Source of the DNA: Catelliglobosispora koreensis DSM 44566
GTDB taxonomy: Bacteria > Actinomycetota > Actinomycetes > Mycobacteriales > Micromonosporaceae
Reading direction: 5' to 3'
DNA: 64,000 bases
NCBI RefSeq assembly: GCF_000379685.1
Contig: NZ_KB903292.1
Coordinates: 186,001-250,000, forward strand
Part shown: positions 8,603-17,190 of the stretch, one piece after another
How the letters are laid out: each line of letters opens with the position of its first letter
Position numbering within the stretch: the first letter of the stretch is position 1
Program-made: the position numbers and the translations under genes
Notes under the pieces: generated by a model
Told to the model about the DNA's origin: nothing
Seen by the model: only the letters and a program-made list of their open reading frames with translations
The model's database searches: none

Positions 8603-11572
8603 CTACGTGTCGAGGAGCACAGCGGGGCTGTCGTGATTGGCCAGTTCCGCCTCGACCTCGGCAATGACGCTGTGGTGGGCCGGGTCGAGATTTTCCAGTG
8701 CCGCGAGAAGATGCTGCTTTGCTTTGACAGCATCGGTACGCCGCAGTGCCTTGCCGATGCCGACATGCGCCCGGGCGAGCTCGTAGGTCGAGCCCACCTG
8801 CGTGGCGAGCGACAGCGCGGCGCGAAAGTGCGCCAGCGCGTTACCGAGGTCACCGCCAGCGAGGTAAGTCGCGGCGAATTCGTTGGTGTACTGGCATTCG
8901 GCCGCGGGTGTGCGGTGCTGGCGCACGAGTTCAAGAGCCTTCACATGCAGATCGAGCGCCTCCTCCACGCGACCGGTCTCGCGGTAAAGGATCGCGATGA
9001 AGCCAAGGGTGTTGCCAGCGGTCATTTTGTCGCCACACTGCTCGTGCACTTTGAGCGCCTCTTCAAAGTAATGCAGCGCCTTCAAGTGGTCGCCGAGGCC
9101 GAAGTAGGCGTGCGCAACGTTGTGCAGTGCCGTGCCAAACTCAAGCCCGGAGCACCTTTCTTTCACCTCCGGCAGCAAGTGCAGCGCTTCGTCCAGAACC
9201 CTTTGGTATTCCCCGAGTTCGAGTAGCCCGTTGGACATCTGGCCCACGATGAGATTGATTTCGAACGTGCGGTTGTTGCTCGTGCGGCACGCGGCGATGG
9301 CCGTTTGGGTGTGCCACATGCTGCGGCTGTGCTGACCGAGGTCGTGCTGGATCATCGAGAGGTTCGCGTGAGTACGCGCGAAGCCGTCCAGGTCACCGGA
9401 CTGTTCACGCATCACAAGACAGCGTTCCAGCGCGGCGATCGCTTCGGGATAACGGCCGGCCCGGATATAGGCCCCGCCAAGGTAGTTGAGCACATAGGAC
9501 AGAGCAGCTCTGTCCGCGTCGTCGCTGTCCATGGCTTTGAGCGCCGCTTCGTAGGTCGCGATCCAGTCGGCCAGGTGCCCCACCCGATGGAAGTAACGCC
9601 ACAGTGGCTTGACGATGTCGTAGGCCTCGCCGGGCCGTCCCGATTGGGCGGCCTCGACGACAGCGCCGACGAGGTTGGACCGTTCGGATTCGAGCCATGC
9701 CATGGCTTCTGGGGCTTCGTGCGAGTTGCCAAGCTGTGCTACGGCACGTTCGGCGTTGGTGCTGAAATAGGCGACGAGCCGCGACCGCACCTTGTCATGT
9801 TCGCCAAAGGGCAAGCCGCTCAGCTTCTTCGCGGCGTAAACGCGGATGAGGTCGTGAAAGGTGTAGCGCTGCGTGCCGTGTTCCCTAATCAGGCATTGCG
9901 TTTCGAGCGCTCTGAGGATGTCTTCGGCCTCCCGCTCCGGCAACTCCAGCAACGCGGCCAAGACACCGGCGCCGAAACTGTTAGCGGGCAGAGCTGATAG
10001 TGCCGCGAGAGAATGCTGTTGCTGTGCCGCCAAAGCGACGTAGGACTGGTCGAAAACCGCTTCGACGCCAAGGTGCTCGTCGCCGTCGAGGGACAGGTCG
10101 GCTAGGCGGCTTCGTCCCGTGAGCGCCGAGACATAACCGTCCACGCTCTGCTGTGGACGGTCAGCCAGGTAGGCGGCGGCGATGCGCAAACCGAGCGGCA
10201 GGTTTCCGGCGTAGGAAGCCAGTTGCGCCGTCGCCGACGGCTCAGCCGCCGCCCGCTGCGCGCCGAGGAGGTCGACGACGAGCCGCTCGGCTTCCTCGGC
10301 GGCGAGCACGTCCAGCATGAGCTGGCGTGCGCCGTCGTGCACGACAAGGCCGGTCAGCTTGTTGCGGCTGATGACGACCACGGCCGTCGTGGCCGAGCCG
10401 GGCAACAGCGGCCGCACGTGCTCGGCGCTGAGCGCATTGTCAAGCAGGATAAGCATTTCTTTGCCCGCCAATGCGGCACGGTACTCCGTGATAGCGGCGT
10501 CGTAGTCCAGCGGAAGCTTCTCTGCCGGGGTGCCTAACGTCCGCAGCACCTGCCCGATGGCATCAACCGCCGTCAGTGGTGGTTCCTGCGAGAACCCGCG
10601 CAAATTGAGGTAGATCTGGCCGTCCGGATAGCGGTCCGCGGCGGCGTAGGCCCACTGGATGGCTAACGCGGTCTTCCCGACTCCCGGCATGCCTGACAGG
10701 ACAGCGATTCCCGTTCGGGCGTTTTCGTCCAGCCAGGCGAGCTCGCCGGCCCGGCCAATGAAGTTGCTGGCCGTCGAGGGGAGGTTGCGCGGCACGATGA
10801 AGCTGGCTCTGACGGGCAGCAGAAGCCGGCTGTTGTTGCGCAGCACGTCTTCGTGCATCTGCTGCAAGTGCTCGCCCGGGCTGATCCCGAACTCCTCGGC
10901 CAGGTGCCTCTTCGTGGCCGCATAGGTCGCCAGCGCGTCGGCCTGGCGCCCGCTGCGGTAAAACGCGAGCATCAGCAGCTTGGCGAACGGTTCGTGCGCG
11001 AGGTGGGTCGTGTGCAGGCTGCTGAGCTCGGCGATGAGGTCGCGGTGGTTCCCCGCGGCCATCTCGAGTTCCAGGTATTGCTCCCACAACGCCAGCCGGT
11101 GCTCCATGAGCTGGGCGGCCGCGGCGGTGAGCCGGGGAGTCTCGAGACCGGCGAAGGCAGGCCCGTGCCATTGCGTTAGGGCCGAGCGGAGGAAGCCCGT
11201 GGCCTCGGGACCGCCTTGGTGTTCCTGAGCCAGGTCGGCGAGGCGGCGAAACTCCAGCAGGTCGATGGTGGTGCCCTCAGGGGAGAGGGTAAAGCCGTTG
11301 CCCTGGCTAGTGATGATCTCCGACGGAAACCCGGCCGCGGTGAGCGCACGGCGCATTTCGGTGATCCGGTTGCGGACCTGCCGCCGCACCGTGGCCGGAA
11401 TTGCGCCATCCCAGGCCGATTCGATCAACACTTCGGTTGGTACTTCGCGGCCGTTGCCCAGCACCAACGTCGCGAGTAGAGCCTCGCTGCGTGGCCCGGC
11501 CAGCATGATCCGCCGGTCACGTGCCCACACCTGAACCGGCCCCAGAACCTGGATCTTCAAGACGCTACCCAT
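8603..11572 (-). CDS. AfsR-like SARP regulator (BTAD, NB-ARC, TPR)
   Basis: This is a large regulator of 989 residues with the full AfsR layout: OmpR-type winged-helix DNA-binding domain (about 1-97), bacterial transcriptional activation domain (about 103-246), NB-ARC ATPase with P-loop GMPGVGKTA at 294-302, and tetratricopeptide repeats over the C-terminal third. Proteins of this type activate secondary-metabolite promoters by binding direct repeats near the -35 region. It is divergent from a second, shorter SARP gene 160 bases away. The peptide/export locus at 13.3-17.4 kb is the nearest plausible target, but no binding data support that. Confidence 0.9.
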   Translation of the reverse strand: MGSVLKIQVLGPVQVWARDRRIMLAGPRSEALLATLVLGNGREVPTEVLIESAWDGAIPATVRRQVRNRITEMRRALTAAGFPSEIITSQGNGFTLSPEGTTIDLLEFRRLADLAQEHQGGPEATGFLRSALTQWHGPAFAGLETPRLTAAAAQLMEHRLALWEQYLELEMAAGNHRDLIAELSSLHTTHLAHEPFAKLLMLAFYRSGRQADALATYAATKRHLAEEFGISPGEHLQQMHEDVLRNNSRLLLPVRASFIVPRNLPSTASNFIGRAGELAWLDENARTGIAVLSGMPGVGKTALAIQWAYAAADRYPDGQIYLNLRGFSQEPPLTAVDAIGQVLRTLGTPAEKLPLDYDAAITEYRAALAGKEMLILLDNALSAEHVRPLLPGSATTAVVVISRNKLTGLVVHDGARQLMLDVLAAEEAERLVVDLLGAQRAAAEPSATAQLASYAGNLPLGLRIAAAYLADRPQQSVDGYVSALTGRSRLADLSLDGDEHLGVEAVFDQSYVALAAQQQHSLAALSALPANSFGAGVLAALLELPEREAEDILRALETQCLIREHGTQRYTFHDLIRVYAAKKLSGLPFGEHDKVRSRLVAYFSTNAERAVAQLGNSHEAPEAMAWLESERSNLVGAVVEAAQSGRPGEAYDIVKPLWRYFHRVGHLADWIATYEAALKAMDSDDADRAALSYVLNYLGGAYIRAGRYPEAIAALERCLVMREQSGDLDGFARTHANLSMIQHDLGQHSRSMWHTQTAIAACRTSNNRTFEINLIVGQMSNGLLELGEYQRVLDEALHLLPEVKERCSGLEFGTALHNVAHAYFGLGDHLKALHYFEEALKVHEQCGDKMTAGNTLGFIAILYRETGRVEEALDLHVKALELVRQHRTPAAECQYTNEFAATYLAGGDLGNALAHFRAALSLATQVGSTYELARAHVGIGKALRRTDAVKAKQHLLAALENLDPAHHSVIAEVEAELANHDSPAVLLDT

Positions 11573-11732
11573 TCCTGCCTGTGGATAACTCTATGCAAGT
11601 GCTGTGCATCGTAACCGCACACTGTTAGTTCGGCTGTCCGGCCGATTCGGGGGATTGCGGCTCAGGTTGGGCCGCATTCTCCGGCCGGGCTTCGAACTAC
11701 AACTTCATCGACGAGAGTCCACACGGGGATGG

Positions 11733-13250
11733 ATGATGCTCGAGTTTCGCGTTTTGGGTCCGGTTGAAGCGCGCGCCCATGGCAAACCCTTGCCGCTGGG
11801 ATCGCCCAAGCAGAAGACTTTTCTCGCCGTTCTTCTCTCCGCGGCGGGGGCCGCGGTAAGCCTCGATCAGTTTGTCGAAGAACTTTGGTGCGGCAATCCG
11901 CCGAAATCCGCCTTAGCAAATCTGCGTAATTACGCGGCGAATCTGCGCCGCGTGCTGCCTGATACCGAGCGCTGCCGGCTGGAGAGCGGCATCTCCAGCT
12001 ATTCCCTGGCGGTGCCTTCCGATGGGCTTGACATCGATGTCTTCGAACGGCTCGTGGCGCAGGGACGCTCAGCATTGGTTCACGGAGACGGTTCGGCTGC
12101 CGCGGCTCGCCTTGAGCTGGCGATGGCGATCTGGCGCGGCGAACCGCTCGAAGGCGCCGCGGACGGCCCGCGGCTTTCGGCACTGGTGCGGCGTCTCGAT
12201 GAGCAGAAAATCGCCGCGCAGGAAGACTTGTTTGAGGCGCTGCTGATGACGAGCCTGAGCAGCAACGTGCTCGGCCGGATTCGGGACTGGACGATCCGCT
12301 ATCCGCTCCGCGAGCGCGGCTGGTACCTATTGATGCAGGCCCTCGTCAGCACGGGCGATGTCGCTGGCGCTCTGGCGGCCTTCCGGGATATGCGCGAGAT
12401 ATTGGTGCGCGAGCTGGGAATCGAGCCAGGCGAGCAGGTGACGCAACTGCACCACGCGATCCTCAACCGGCAGGTCGCCACGCCGGTCACCGAACGTGTC
12501 GTGCCGTCAGAACCGGCCGCGGCCACGTTGGTCGTGCCCAGGCAGCTTCCGCCCGGCCCGATGCGACTGGTCGGCCGTCAGGACACCCTGGCCCACCTTC
12601 GCCGTCGGCTCACCGCCACGGCTGCTCCCGTGGTGAGTGGCTGCCCGACCGTCGTCGTCATTAGAGGAGCCGCTGGCACGGGCAAAAGCGCACTGGCGTT
12701 GCGGGCCGCTCACGAGGTGGCTGAGCAGTTCGATGACGGTCAGCTTTATGTGGACCTGCGGCAGGTTTCCGTCGCGGGCGCCCTCAGCCTGATGTCACGG
12801 GCTCTGGGCGGGCGCAACACCGCGCAACCGATGGACCTGCCCGAGCTAACGGCCCTGTTCCGTTCCCTGACAGCGGGAAAGCGTCTGCTGGTGGTGCTGG
12901 ATAACGCCACGGAGACAGACGACCTGGCGCCACTCGTGCCCGCGTCCTCGGGTTGTTCGGTTATGGTGACCGCTGGCGGCCGGCCCACCGGCGTGTGGCC
13001 CACCCTTGAAATCACCGCGACCACGCTGACCCGCGCCGAGTCGCTCGAGCTTCTGTGCGCCGAGCTCGGGACGGGGGACAATCCCGTCGCTGAACGGGTG
13101 GCCGCCCTGTGCGGCGGGCTGCCCCTTGCGCTGCACGCCGCCGCTTCCTGCATGCGGGAGGAGCCGGGGATGAGCGTGGCCTCGATAGCCTGCCGCGTCG
13201 CGGGACAGGGCCAAGCGAATGGAAGCGGGCGCCTCGTCCACCATTGGTGA
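11733..13250 (+). CDS. Short SARP regulator with truncated NB-ARC, no TPR
   Basis: This SARP-type regulator has a winged-helix domain starting at MLEFRVLGPVEA, a BTAD domain and an NB-ARC P-loop (GAAGTGKSA, about 312-320), then a Walker B-like LLVVLDNA and a GLPLA motif. It stops shortly after GLPLA, so the distal NB-ARC part and all TPRs are missing. The frame is open from a GTG at 11604, but conserved sequence starts at the tandem ATGs 11733/11736, so 11733 is preferred (505 residues). It lies 19 bases from the stop of the convergent cysteine-rich peptide gene and probably belongs to that locus. The shortened form could be a natural variant or the product of a 3' deletion. Confidence 0.8.
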   Translation: MMLEFRVLGPVEARAHGKPLPLGSPKQKTFLAVLLSAAGAAVSLDQFVEELWCGNPPKSALANLRNYAANLRRVLPDTERCRLESGISSYSLAVPSDGLDIDVFERLVAQGRSALVHGDGSAAAARLELAMAIWRGEPLEGAADGPRLSALVRRLDEQKIAAQEDLFEALLMTSLSSNVLGRIRDWTIRYPLRERGWYLLMQALVSTGDVAGALAAFRDMREILVRELGIEPGEQVTQLHHAILNRQVATPVTERVVPSEPAAATLVVPRQLPPGPMRLVGRQDTLAHLRRRLTATAAPVVSGCPTVVVIRGAAGTGKSALALRAAHEVAEQFDDGQLYVDLRQVSVAGALSLMSRALGGRNTAQPMDLPELTALFRSLTAGKRLLVVLDNATETDDLAPLVPASSGCSVMVTAGGRPTGVWPTLEITATTLTRAESLELLCAELGTGDNPVAERVAALCGGLPLALHAAASCMREEPGMSVASIACRVAGQGQANGSGRLVHHW

Positions 13251-13269
13251 CGTGCGCCCGCTCGGTCAG

Positions 13270-13503
13270 CTAGATGTTGCAGCAGCCGATCCAGGTCTCG
13301 TTGGTGCATCCGCCGCCACTGCTCTCGTGGCACCAAGCCTTGTACCGCAAAGCGTTTCCACTCTGGTAGCTGAAGTCGGGGTTGACGTAATAGCAAGGGT
13401 TGTAGCCGCCGCAGTAATACACCCAAACGTAAAGCGCGGACGCGTCGACCTTGGGCACCATGCGGCTGAGAAGCGTGTCGCCCAGCCGTTTCATCGTCGC
13501 CAT
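13270..13503 (-). CDS. Six-cysteine secreted peptide precursor, copy A
   Basis: This 77-residue precursor belongs to no family I recognise. A 23-residue leader (MATMKRLGDTLLSRMVPKVD, then ASA) ends in an A-x-A signal-peptidase-like site. It is followed by a 54-residue core starting LYVWVYYC. The core has six cysteines in the pattern C-x5-C-x20-C-x7-C-x7-CC and is rich in Tyr and Trp. The C-terminal CHESSGGGCTN motif is identical in the second copy at 17191. The leader lacks the long hydrophobic core of an ordinary Sec signal. The frame extends upstream, but AAGGA 8 bases before ATG 13503 fixes the start. It is divergent from the MauE gene, and I infer an exported, disulfide-bonded peptide. 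Confidence 0.8.
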   Translation of the reverse strand: MATMKRLGDTLLSRMVPKVDASALYVWVYYCGGYNPCYYVNPDFSYQSGNALRYKAWCHESSGGGCTNETWIGCCNI

Positions 13504-13563
13504 GTGATGAATCCTTCCCGTGAGTCCGGTGTGGACTCCAACGCGACGACCGTATGAGCCGCT

Positions 13564-13618
13564 GATATATGGAAGATATTCGAAGCTGGGTATGCCGGTG
13601 CATACCTTTCCATATATC
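13564..13618. promoter_or_regulatory. Inverted repeat in the divergent peptide/mauE promoter region
   Basis: A perfect 11-base inverted repeat, GATATATGGAA (13564-13574) and TTCCATATATC (13608-13618), brackets a second perfect repeat, GGTATGC/GCATACC (13589-13606). This sits between the divergent peptide A and MauE genes in an AT-rich patch that stands out from the GC-rich surroundings. A similar ATATAT-containing patch (about 17125-17150) precedes peptide B. It is a good candidate operator for one of the SARP proteins or another regulator. A candidate -10 for the MauE gene is TACGTT at 13650-13655. Confidence 0.5.
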
Positions 13619-13661
13619 GACTCGATAAGGCATTTATGCATGCTGCGTCTACGTTGAGACG

Positions 13662-14174
13662 GTGCTGCAGCTAGATGTGATCTGCCGGTGCTTGCTAGCG
13701 ACCGTTTTCGTGGTGTCGGCCGCTAGCAAGGTGAGCGGCTCCGGGGAGTTCGTCACCGCATTGCGTGCCATGACAGGGGTTTCGGGCCGGCTGTCCGTGG
13801 CGATGGCGGCGGCTGTGGTGCTCGCCGAGGCAGCCGCGGTGGTGTTGCTGCTCGTGCCGGCGACGGCGATCGCCGGGCTGCTGCTTACCGCAGGACTGCT
13901 CGTCGCCTTCTCCCTGGCGATTTTGCGGGCACTCGGCAAAGGCAACACGGCGAGTTGCCAATGCTTTGGTGCCAGCACGAGCCCGTTGAGCCGCCGGCAC
14001 CTGTGGCGCAACGGGGTGCTGCTCGCGGTGGCGGTGGTGGCTCAAGCCAGCGGCCCGTCTCAACCGGGTGCGCAGCAGTTCGCCATCGCGCTGATCACCG
14101 CTGCCCTGCCTGCCCTCTTGGTGATCCGTTTAGACGAACTCGCCGACCTGCTCTTCCGCTCGGCAAAACGCTGA
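13662..14174 (+). CDS. MauE/DoxX-family redox membrane protein
   Basis: This is a polytopic membrane protein of 170 residues with about four spans and a C-x-C-F-G motif at Cys99/Cys101 (ASCQCFGAS), characteristic of MauE-like proteins. MauE acts with MauD in methylamine dehydrogenase maturation to form disulfides in the small subunit. Here the next gene encodes a MauD/TlpA-like thioredoxin, so the two probably form a disulfide-generating pair for the six-cysteine peptides. The GTG start follows TACGTT by only 6 bases and has no ribosome-binding site, so a leaderless transcript is likely. It is the first gene of the plus-strand operon. Confidence 0.85.
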   Translation: MLQLDVICRCLLATVFVVSAASKVSGSGEFVTALRAMTGVSGRLSVAMAAAVVLAEAAAVVLLLVPATAIAGLLLTAGLLVAFSLAILRALGKGNTASCQCFGASTSPLSRRHLWRNGVLLAVAVVAQASGPSQPGAQQFAIALITAALPALLVIRLDELADLLFRSAKR

Positions 14175-14199
14175 GCACCTGCCACTGAAAGGGATCCAG

Positions 14200-14751
14200 A
14201 TGAGATTCATGGACATTGTCACCGTTGTGGTCGGCTTGGTTTCGGCCGTCAACTTGCTGCTCGCCTTCGCCATCATCCGCCGGTTGCGTGAGCACACGGA
14301 CCTCCTTGCCAATGTCGGTGGCGACGGTGCCAGCACACTCGCGCCCACGAACAAGTACGTCAGCGAGTTCGTCGCGCAAACCGTTGATGGCCAGGCGATT
14401 ACCAGCAAGCTGCCTGCCGACACCCTGGTCGGTTTCTTCACGCCCGGATGCCAGCCGTGCGAGGAGAACCTTCCCACGTGGGTGGCCGCGGCTTCGCAGC
14501 GCAGCGGTGGGCGCGATTCCGCTCTCGCGGTCGTGGTCGGCCCGGAAGGCGTTGTCGACGACCTGATCCGCACACTGCTGCCGGTGGCCAACGTCGTGAG
14601 CGAAGGACCCGACGGCCCCGTCGGCAAGGCGTTCGGCATCTTCGGGTACCCGACGACGTGCACCGTTGGCGGCGATGGTGCCATCATGCCGGCCAAGCTG
14701 GACTCCGCCCCGGCGCCGGCGATGCGCCGCGGTGAAATGGCCGCGGCGTGA
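14200..14751 (+). CDS. Membrane-anchored TlpA/MauD-like thioredoxin
   Basis: This 183-residue protein has one N-terminal membrane anchor (about residues 6-26) and a thioredoxin-like domain outside the membrane. The redox pair is Cys84-Gln-Pro-Cys87 (GFFTPGCQPCEENLP), and a cis-Pro region follows at Pro151 (FGYPTT). The layout matches MauD and TlpA disulfide oxidoreductases. With the upstream MauE-like protein it would set or proofread disulfides in exported substrates. AAAGGGA precedes the ATG. Its stop overlaps the GTG start of the ABC exporter gene, so the products are probably made together. Confidence 0.88.
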   Translation: MRFMDIVTVVVGLVSAVNLLLAFAIIRRLREHTDLLANVGGDGASTLAPTNKYVSEFVAQTVDGQAITSKLPADTLVGFFTPGCQPCEENLPTWVAAASQRSGGRDSALAVVVGPEGVVDDLIRTLLPVANVVSEGPDGPVGKAFGIFGYPTTCTVGGDGAIMPAKLDSAPAPAMRRGEMAAA

Positions 14752-16598
14752 AGCAGGGCCTAGTGTCGTCAATGGACAGCCTGCGCATCGCTGCTGTAGC
14801 GGTGCGCTTCGGCATGCGCGCCTCGCCGCTAAGACTCCTGTGTTACCTGGTTTTAGCGCTGATCACCGGCATGGTTCCGGTAATGCTGGCCTGGTTCACC
14901 AAAATGCTCCTGGATCGGCTTGGTGGCACAGCGACCCACAACCTGACGCTGCTCGCCTTCGCGGTGGCTGGCACGGGGTTGCTGGGGGCGCTGATCCCGC
15001 ACCTCAGCCGTTACCTGATGGCGGAGTACAGCCGGGCGGTGAGCCTGGCGACGCAGGATCGCTTATACGCCAAGGTGAACACGTTCAATGGCCTGCGCAA
15101 CTTTGAGAACCCGGAGTTCCACAACCAGCTTCGGGTCGCCCAGCACACCGGCTCCGCCGCCCCGGTGCGGGTGGCCGACAGCGCGATCAATCTGTGCCGG
15201 ACTTTCATTACCACAGCGGCCTTCCTGGGTTCACTGTGGACGATCAGCCCGCCGATCACTCTCGTGGTGCTCGTGAGCGCGATCCCCATGCTGATCGGTG
15301 AGGTGCGCCTAGCCCGCCAGCGCGCGGATGCCTTTGTCAACATCAGCTCGAGGGAACGCCGCGAGGTCTTCTACGCGGGTCTTCTGGCAAATCTCCAGGC
15401 GGCCAAAGAGATCCGGCTGTTCGGCATCGGCGACCTCCTCCGGACCCGCATGCGCGTGGTACGTAAGGAAGCCGACGCCATGCGCCGCAGCCTCGACCGC
15501 CGGACCGTTAGCCTCGAAGGCGGCCTTGGCTTGCTCGCGATGCTCGTCTCCGGTGGCGGCCTCGTGTGGATTGTGATCCGGGCAGGCCGTGGCGAGCTGA
15601 CGGTCGGTGACGTCGCCATGTTCCTCGCGGCGATCGCTGGCGTGCAAGGTGGACTGTCGTCGGCCGCGACTTCCATCGCGTTCGCCCATCAAGATCTGCT
15701 GAACTTCCGTCGCTACCTGGAAGTCCTGGACACGCCAGCGGATCTGCCAGAGCCAGCCAAGACCGTGGCGCTGCCGCCGTTGCGGCGCGGGATCGAGTTG
15801 CGTGACGTGTGGTTCAGGTACTCGCCGGACCGTCCGTGGATTCTGCGCGGCGTCAACCTCTTCATTCCGCACGGCACCTCTCTAGGTCTCGTCGGGCGAA
15901 ACGGTGCGGGCAAGTCGACGCTTGTCAAGCTGATCTGCCGCTTCTACGACCCGGAGCGCGGTGCGATCCTCTGGGACGGCGTGGATGTGCGCGACGTGCC
16001 CATCGCTCAGCTGCGCCAGCGGCTAAGCGCGGTCTTCCAGGACTACATGCACTACGACTTGAGTGCCCGGGAGAACATCGGCATCGGCGACTTGGACCGG
16101 CTCGATGACCTGGACGCGGTGCGTGCTAGCGCACGGCTGGCGGGCATCGATGACAAGATCTCGGCTCTCTCGGACGGTTACGAGACCGCCCTTACCCGGC
16201 TATTCCTTTCCAGCAGCGGAAAGGATGACGGTGTCTTGCTTTCCGGGGGCGAGTGGCAGCGGGTGGCGCTAGCCCGCTCGTTCATGCGCAAGGAGCCGGA
16301 GCTGCTGATCCTCGACGAACCCAGTTCCGGCCTCGACGCGGCGGCCGAATATGAGGTGCACCAGCGTCTTCGGGAGCACCGCTCTGACCGCACGAGCTTG
16401 CTGATTTCGCATCGCCTGGGCACATTGCGCGATGCCGACATGATTGTCGTGCTGGCCGACGGTGTGATCATCGAGCAAGGCCGCCACGACAGCCTCATTC
16501 ACGCCGAAGGCGAATACGCCGAGCTATTCCGTATGCAGGCCAACGGGTATCAGCTCGACACTGCCGCCGCGGCGCCTGCCGGTTTCGTCTTGCGCTAG
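14748..16598 (+). CDS. ABC exporter (fused TMD-NBD), no peptidase domain
   Basis: This 616-residue half-transporter has an ABC exporter membrane domain (about 1-325) fused to an ATPase domain. Motifs are Walker A GRNGAGKST (383-391), signature LSGGE (498-502) and Walker B LLILDEP (519-525). It would work as a homodimer. Unlike many bacteriocin exporters it has no N-terminal C39 peptidase domain, so the leader must be removed by another enzyme, most simply the S26 peptidase encoded next. The GTG start overlaps the TlpA-like stop (GTGA). I infer that its cargo is the pair of six-cysteine peptides flanking the operon. Confidence 0.9.
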   Translation: MKQGLVSSMDSLRIAAVAVRFGMRASPLRLLCYLVLALITGMVPVMLAWFTKMLLDRLGGTATHNLTLLAFAVAGTGLLGALIPHLSRYLMAEYSRAVSLATQDRLYAKVNTFNGLRNFENPEFHNQLRVAQHTGSAAPVRVADSAINLCRTFITTAAFLGSLWTISPPITLVVLVSAIPMLIGEVRLARQRADAFVNISSRERREVFYAGLLANLQAAKEIRLFGIGDLLRTRMRVVRKEADAMRRSLDRRTVSLEGGLGLLAMLVSGGGLVWIVIRAGRGELTVGDVAMFLAAIAGVQGGLSSAATSIAFAHQDLLNFRRYLEVLDTPADLPEPAKTVALPPLRRGIELRDVWFRYSPDRPWILRGVNLFIPHGTSLGLVGRNGAGKSTLVKLICRFYDPERGAILWDGVDVRDVPIAQLRQRLSAVFQDYMHYDLSARENIGIGDLDRLDDLDAVRASARLAGIDDKISALSDGYETALTRLFLSSSGKDDGVLLSGGEWQRVALARSFMRKEPELLILDEPSSGLDAAAEYEVHQRLREHRSDRTSLLISHRLGTLRDADMIVVLADGVIIEQGRHDSLIHAEGEYAELFRMQANGYQLDTAAAAPAGFVLR

Positions 16599-16607
16599 GA
16601 GTGAGCG

Positions 16608-17120
16608 ATGTATGGGATCCTGGGTGCCGCGGTGGTGCTGACCGTGATCGTGTTCGCCGGTCTGCGAACTCGATTGTCTCCGTGGCTGATCGCGAAGATC
16701 GATGGCAACAGCATGTATCCAGCGCTGTGTCATGGTGAGCGGATTCTGGTGCGGCGCAGAGACGCCAGCAGCCTTCGCACCGGGCAGATCGTGCTCGTCA
16801 GCCAGCCAACGCTGACCGAGGCGGGAGACTGGACGTGGCCTCCCGCCGATAGCCCGGTGAAGCAGCGAAAGCTGATGGTGAAACGGATCGCCATGATGCG
16901 GGGCCAGTCGGTGGAGCTATTGGGCGACAACGTCAACGCCAGCACCGATTCTCGTGAGTTCGGGCTTGTCGATGTAGAACAAATCGTTGGCGTATATGTG
17001 CGCCGCCTGCTGCTGTGGCGCAAGACGAACCCGCGAACACCAGCGGTGCCAGCGATTCCAGAAGCGAAGTACCTGTCGCAGCGTCCCTTCACGCTCCGCA
17101 CAGGAAGCGAAGAGGCATAG
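16608..17120 (+). CDS. S26 family signal peptidase
   Basis: This is a membrane-anchored signal peptidase I-like protein of 170 residues. It has one N-terminal span (about 3-19), catalytic Ser35 in GNSMYP, the general-base Lys92 in MVKRIAM, and the later GDN (106-108) and SREFG boxes. Type I signal peptidases cut after small residues at -3 and -1 (A-x-A). Both peptide precursors in this locus carry A-S-A or A-K-A exactly at leader position 21-23. A dedicated processing role is therefore inferred. The gene is short because the large insertions of housekeeping LepB are absent. It lies 9 bases after the exporter gene, with GGAGTGAGCG before the ATG. Confidence 0.88.
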   Translation: MYGILGAAVVLTVIVFAGLRTRLSPWLIAKIDGNSMYPALCHGERILVRRRDASSLRTGQIVLVSQPTLTEAGDWTWPPADSPVKQRKLMVKRIAMMRGQSVELLGDNVNASTDSREFGLVDVEQIVGVYVRRLLLWRKTNPRTPAVPAIPEAKYLSQRPFTLRTGSEEA

Positions 17121-17190
17121 TTCTACATATATAGGACTTGTATTCGTATTTCTTAGTCTGAAGTTCCACTTAGGGAAGGGAGACAACGAA

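Noticed and set aside
12746-13633. Long minus-strand frame over the short SARP gene and peptide A region
   Set aside because: It is the antisense shadow of the SARP gene; only the peptide A frame in this area has a ribosome-binding site and a homologue elsewhere in the window.
13662-16598. Idea that the MauE/TlpA/exporter genes belong to a methylamine dehydrogenase operon
   Set aside because: No large or small dehydrogenase subunit, cytochrome or MauG is encoded nearby; the flanking peptides are the better substrates.
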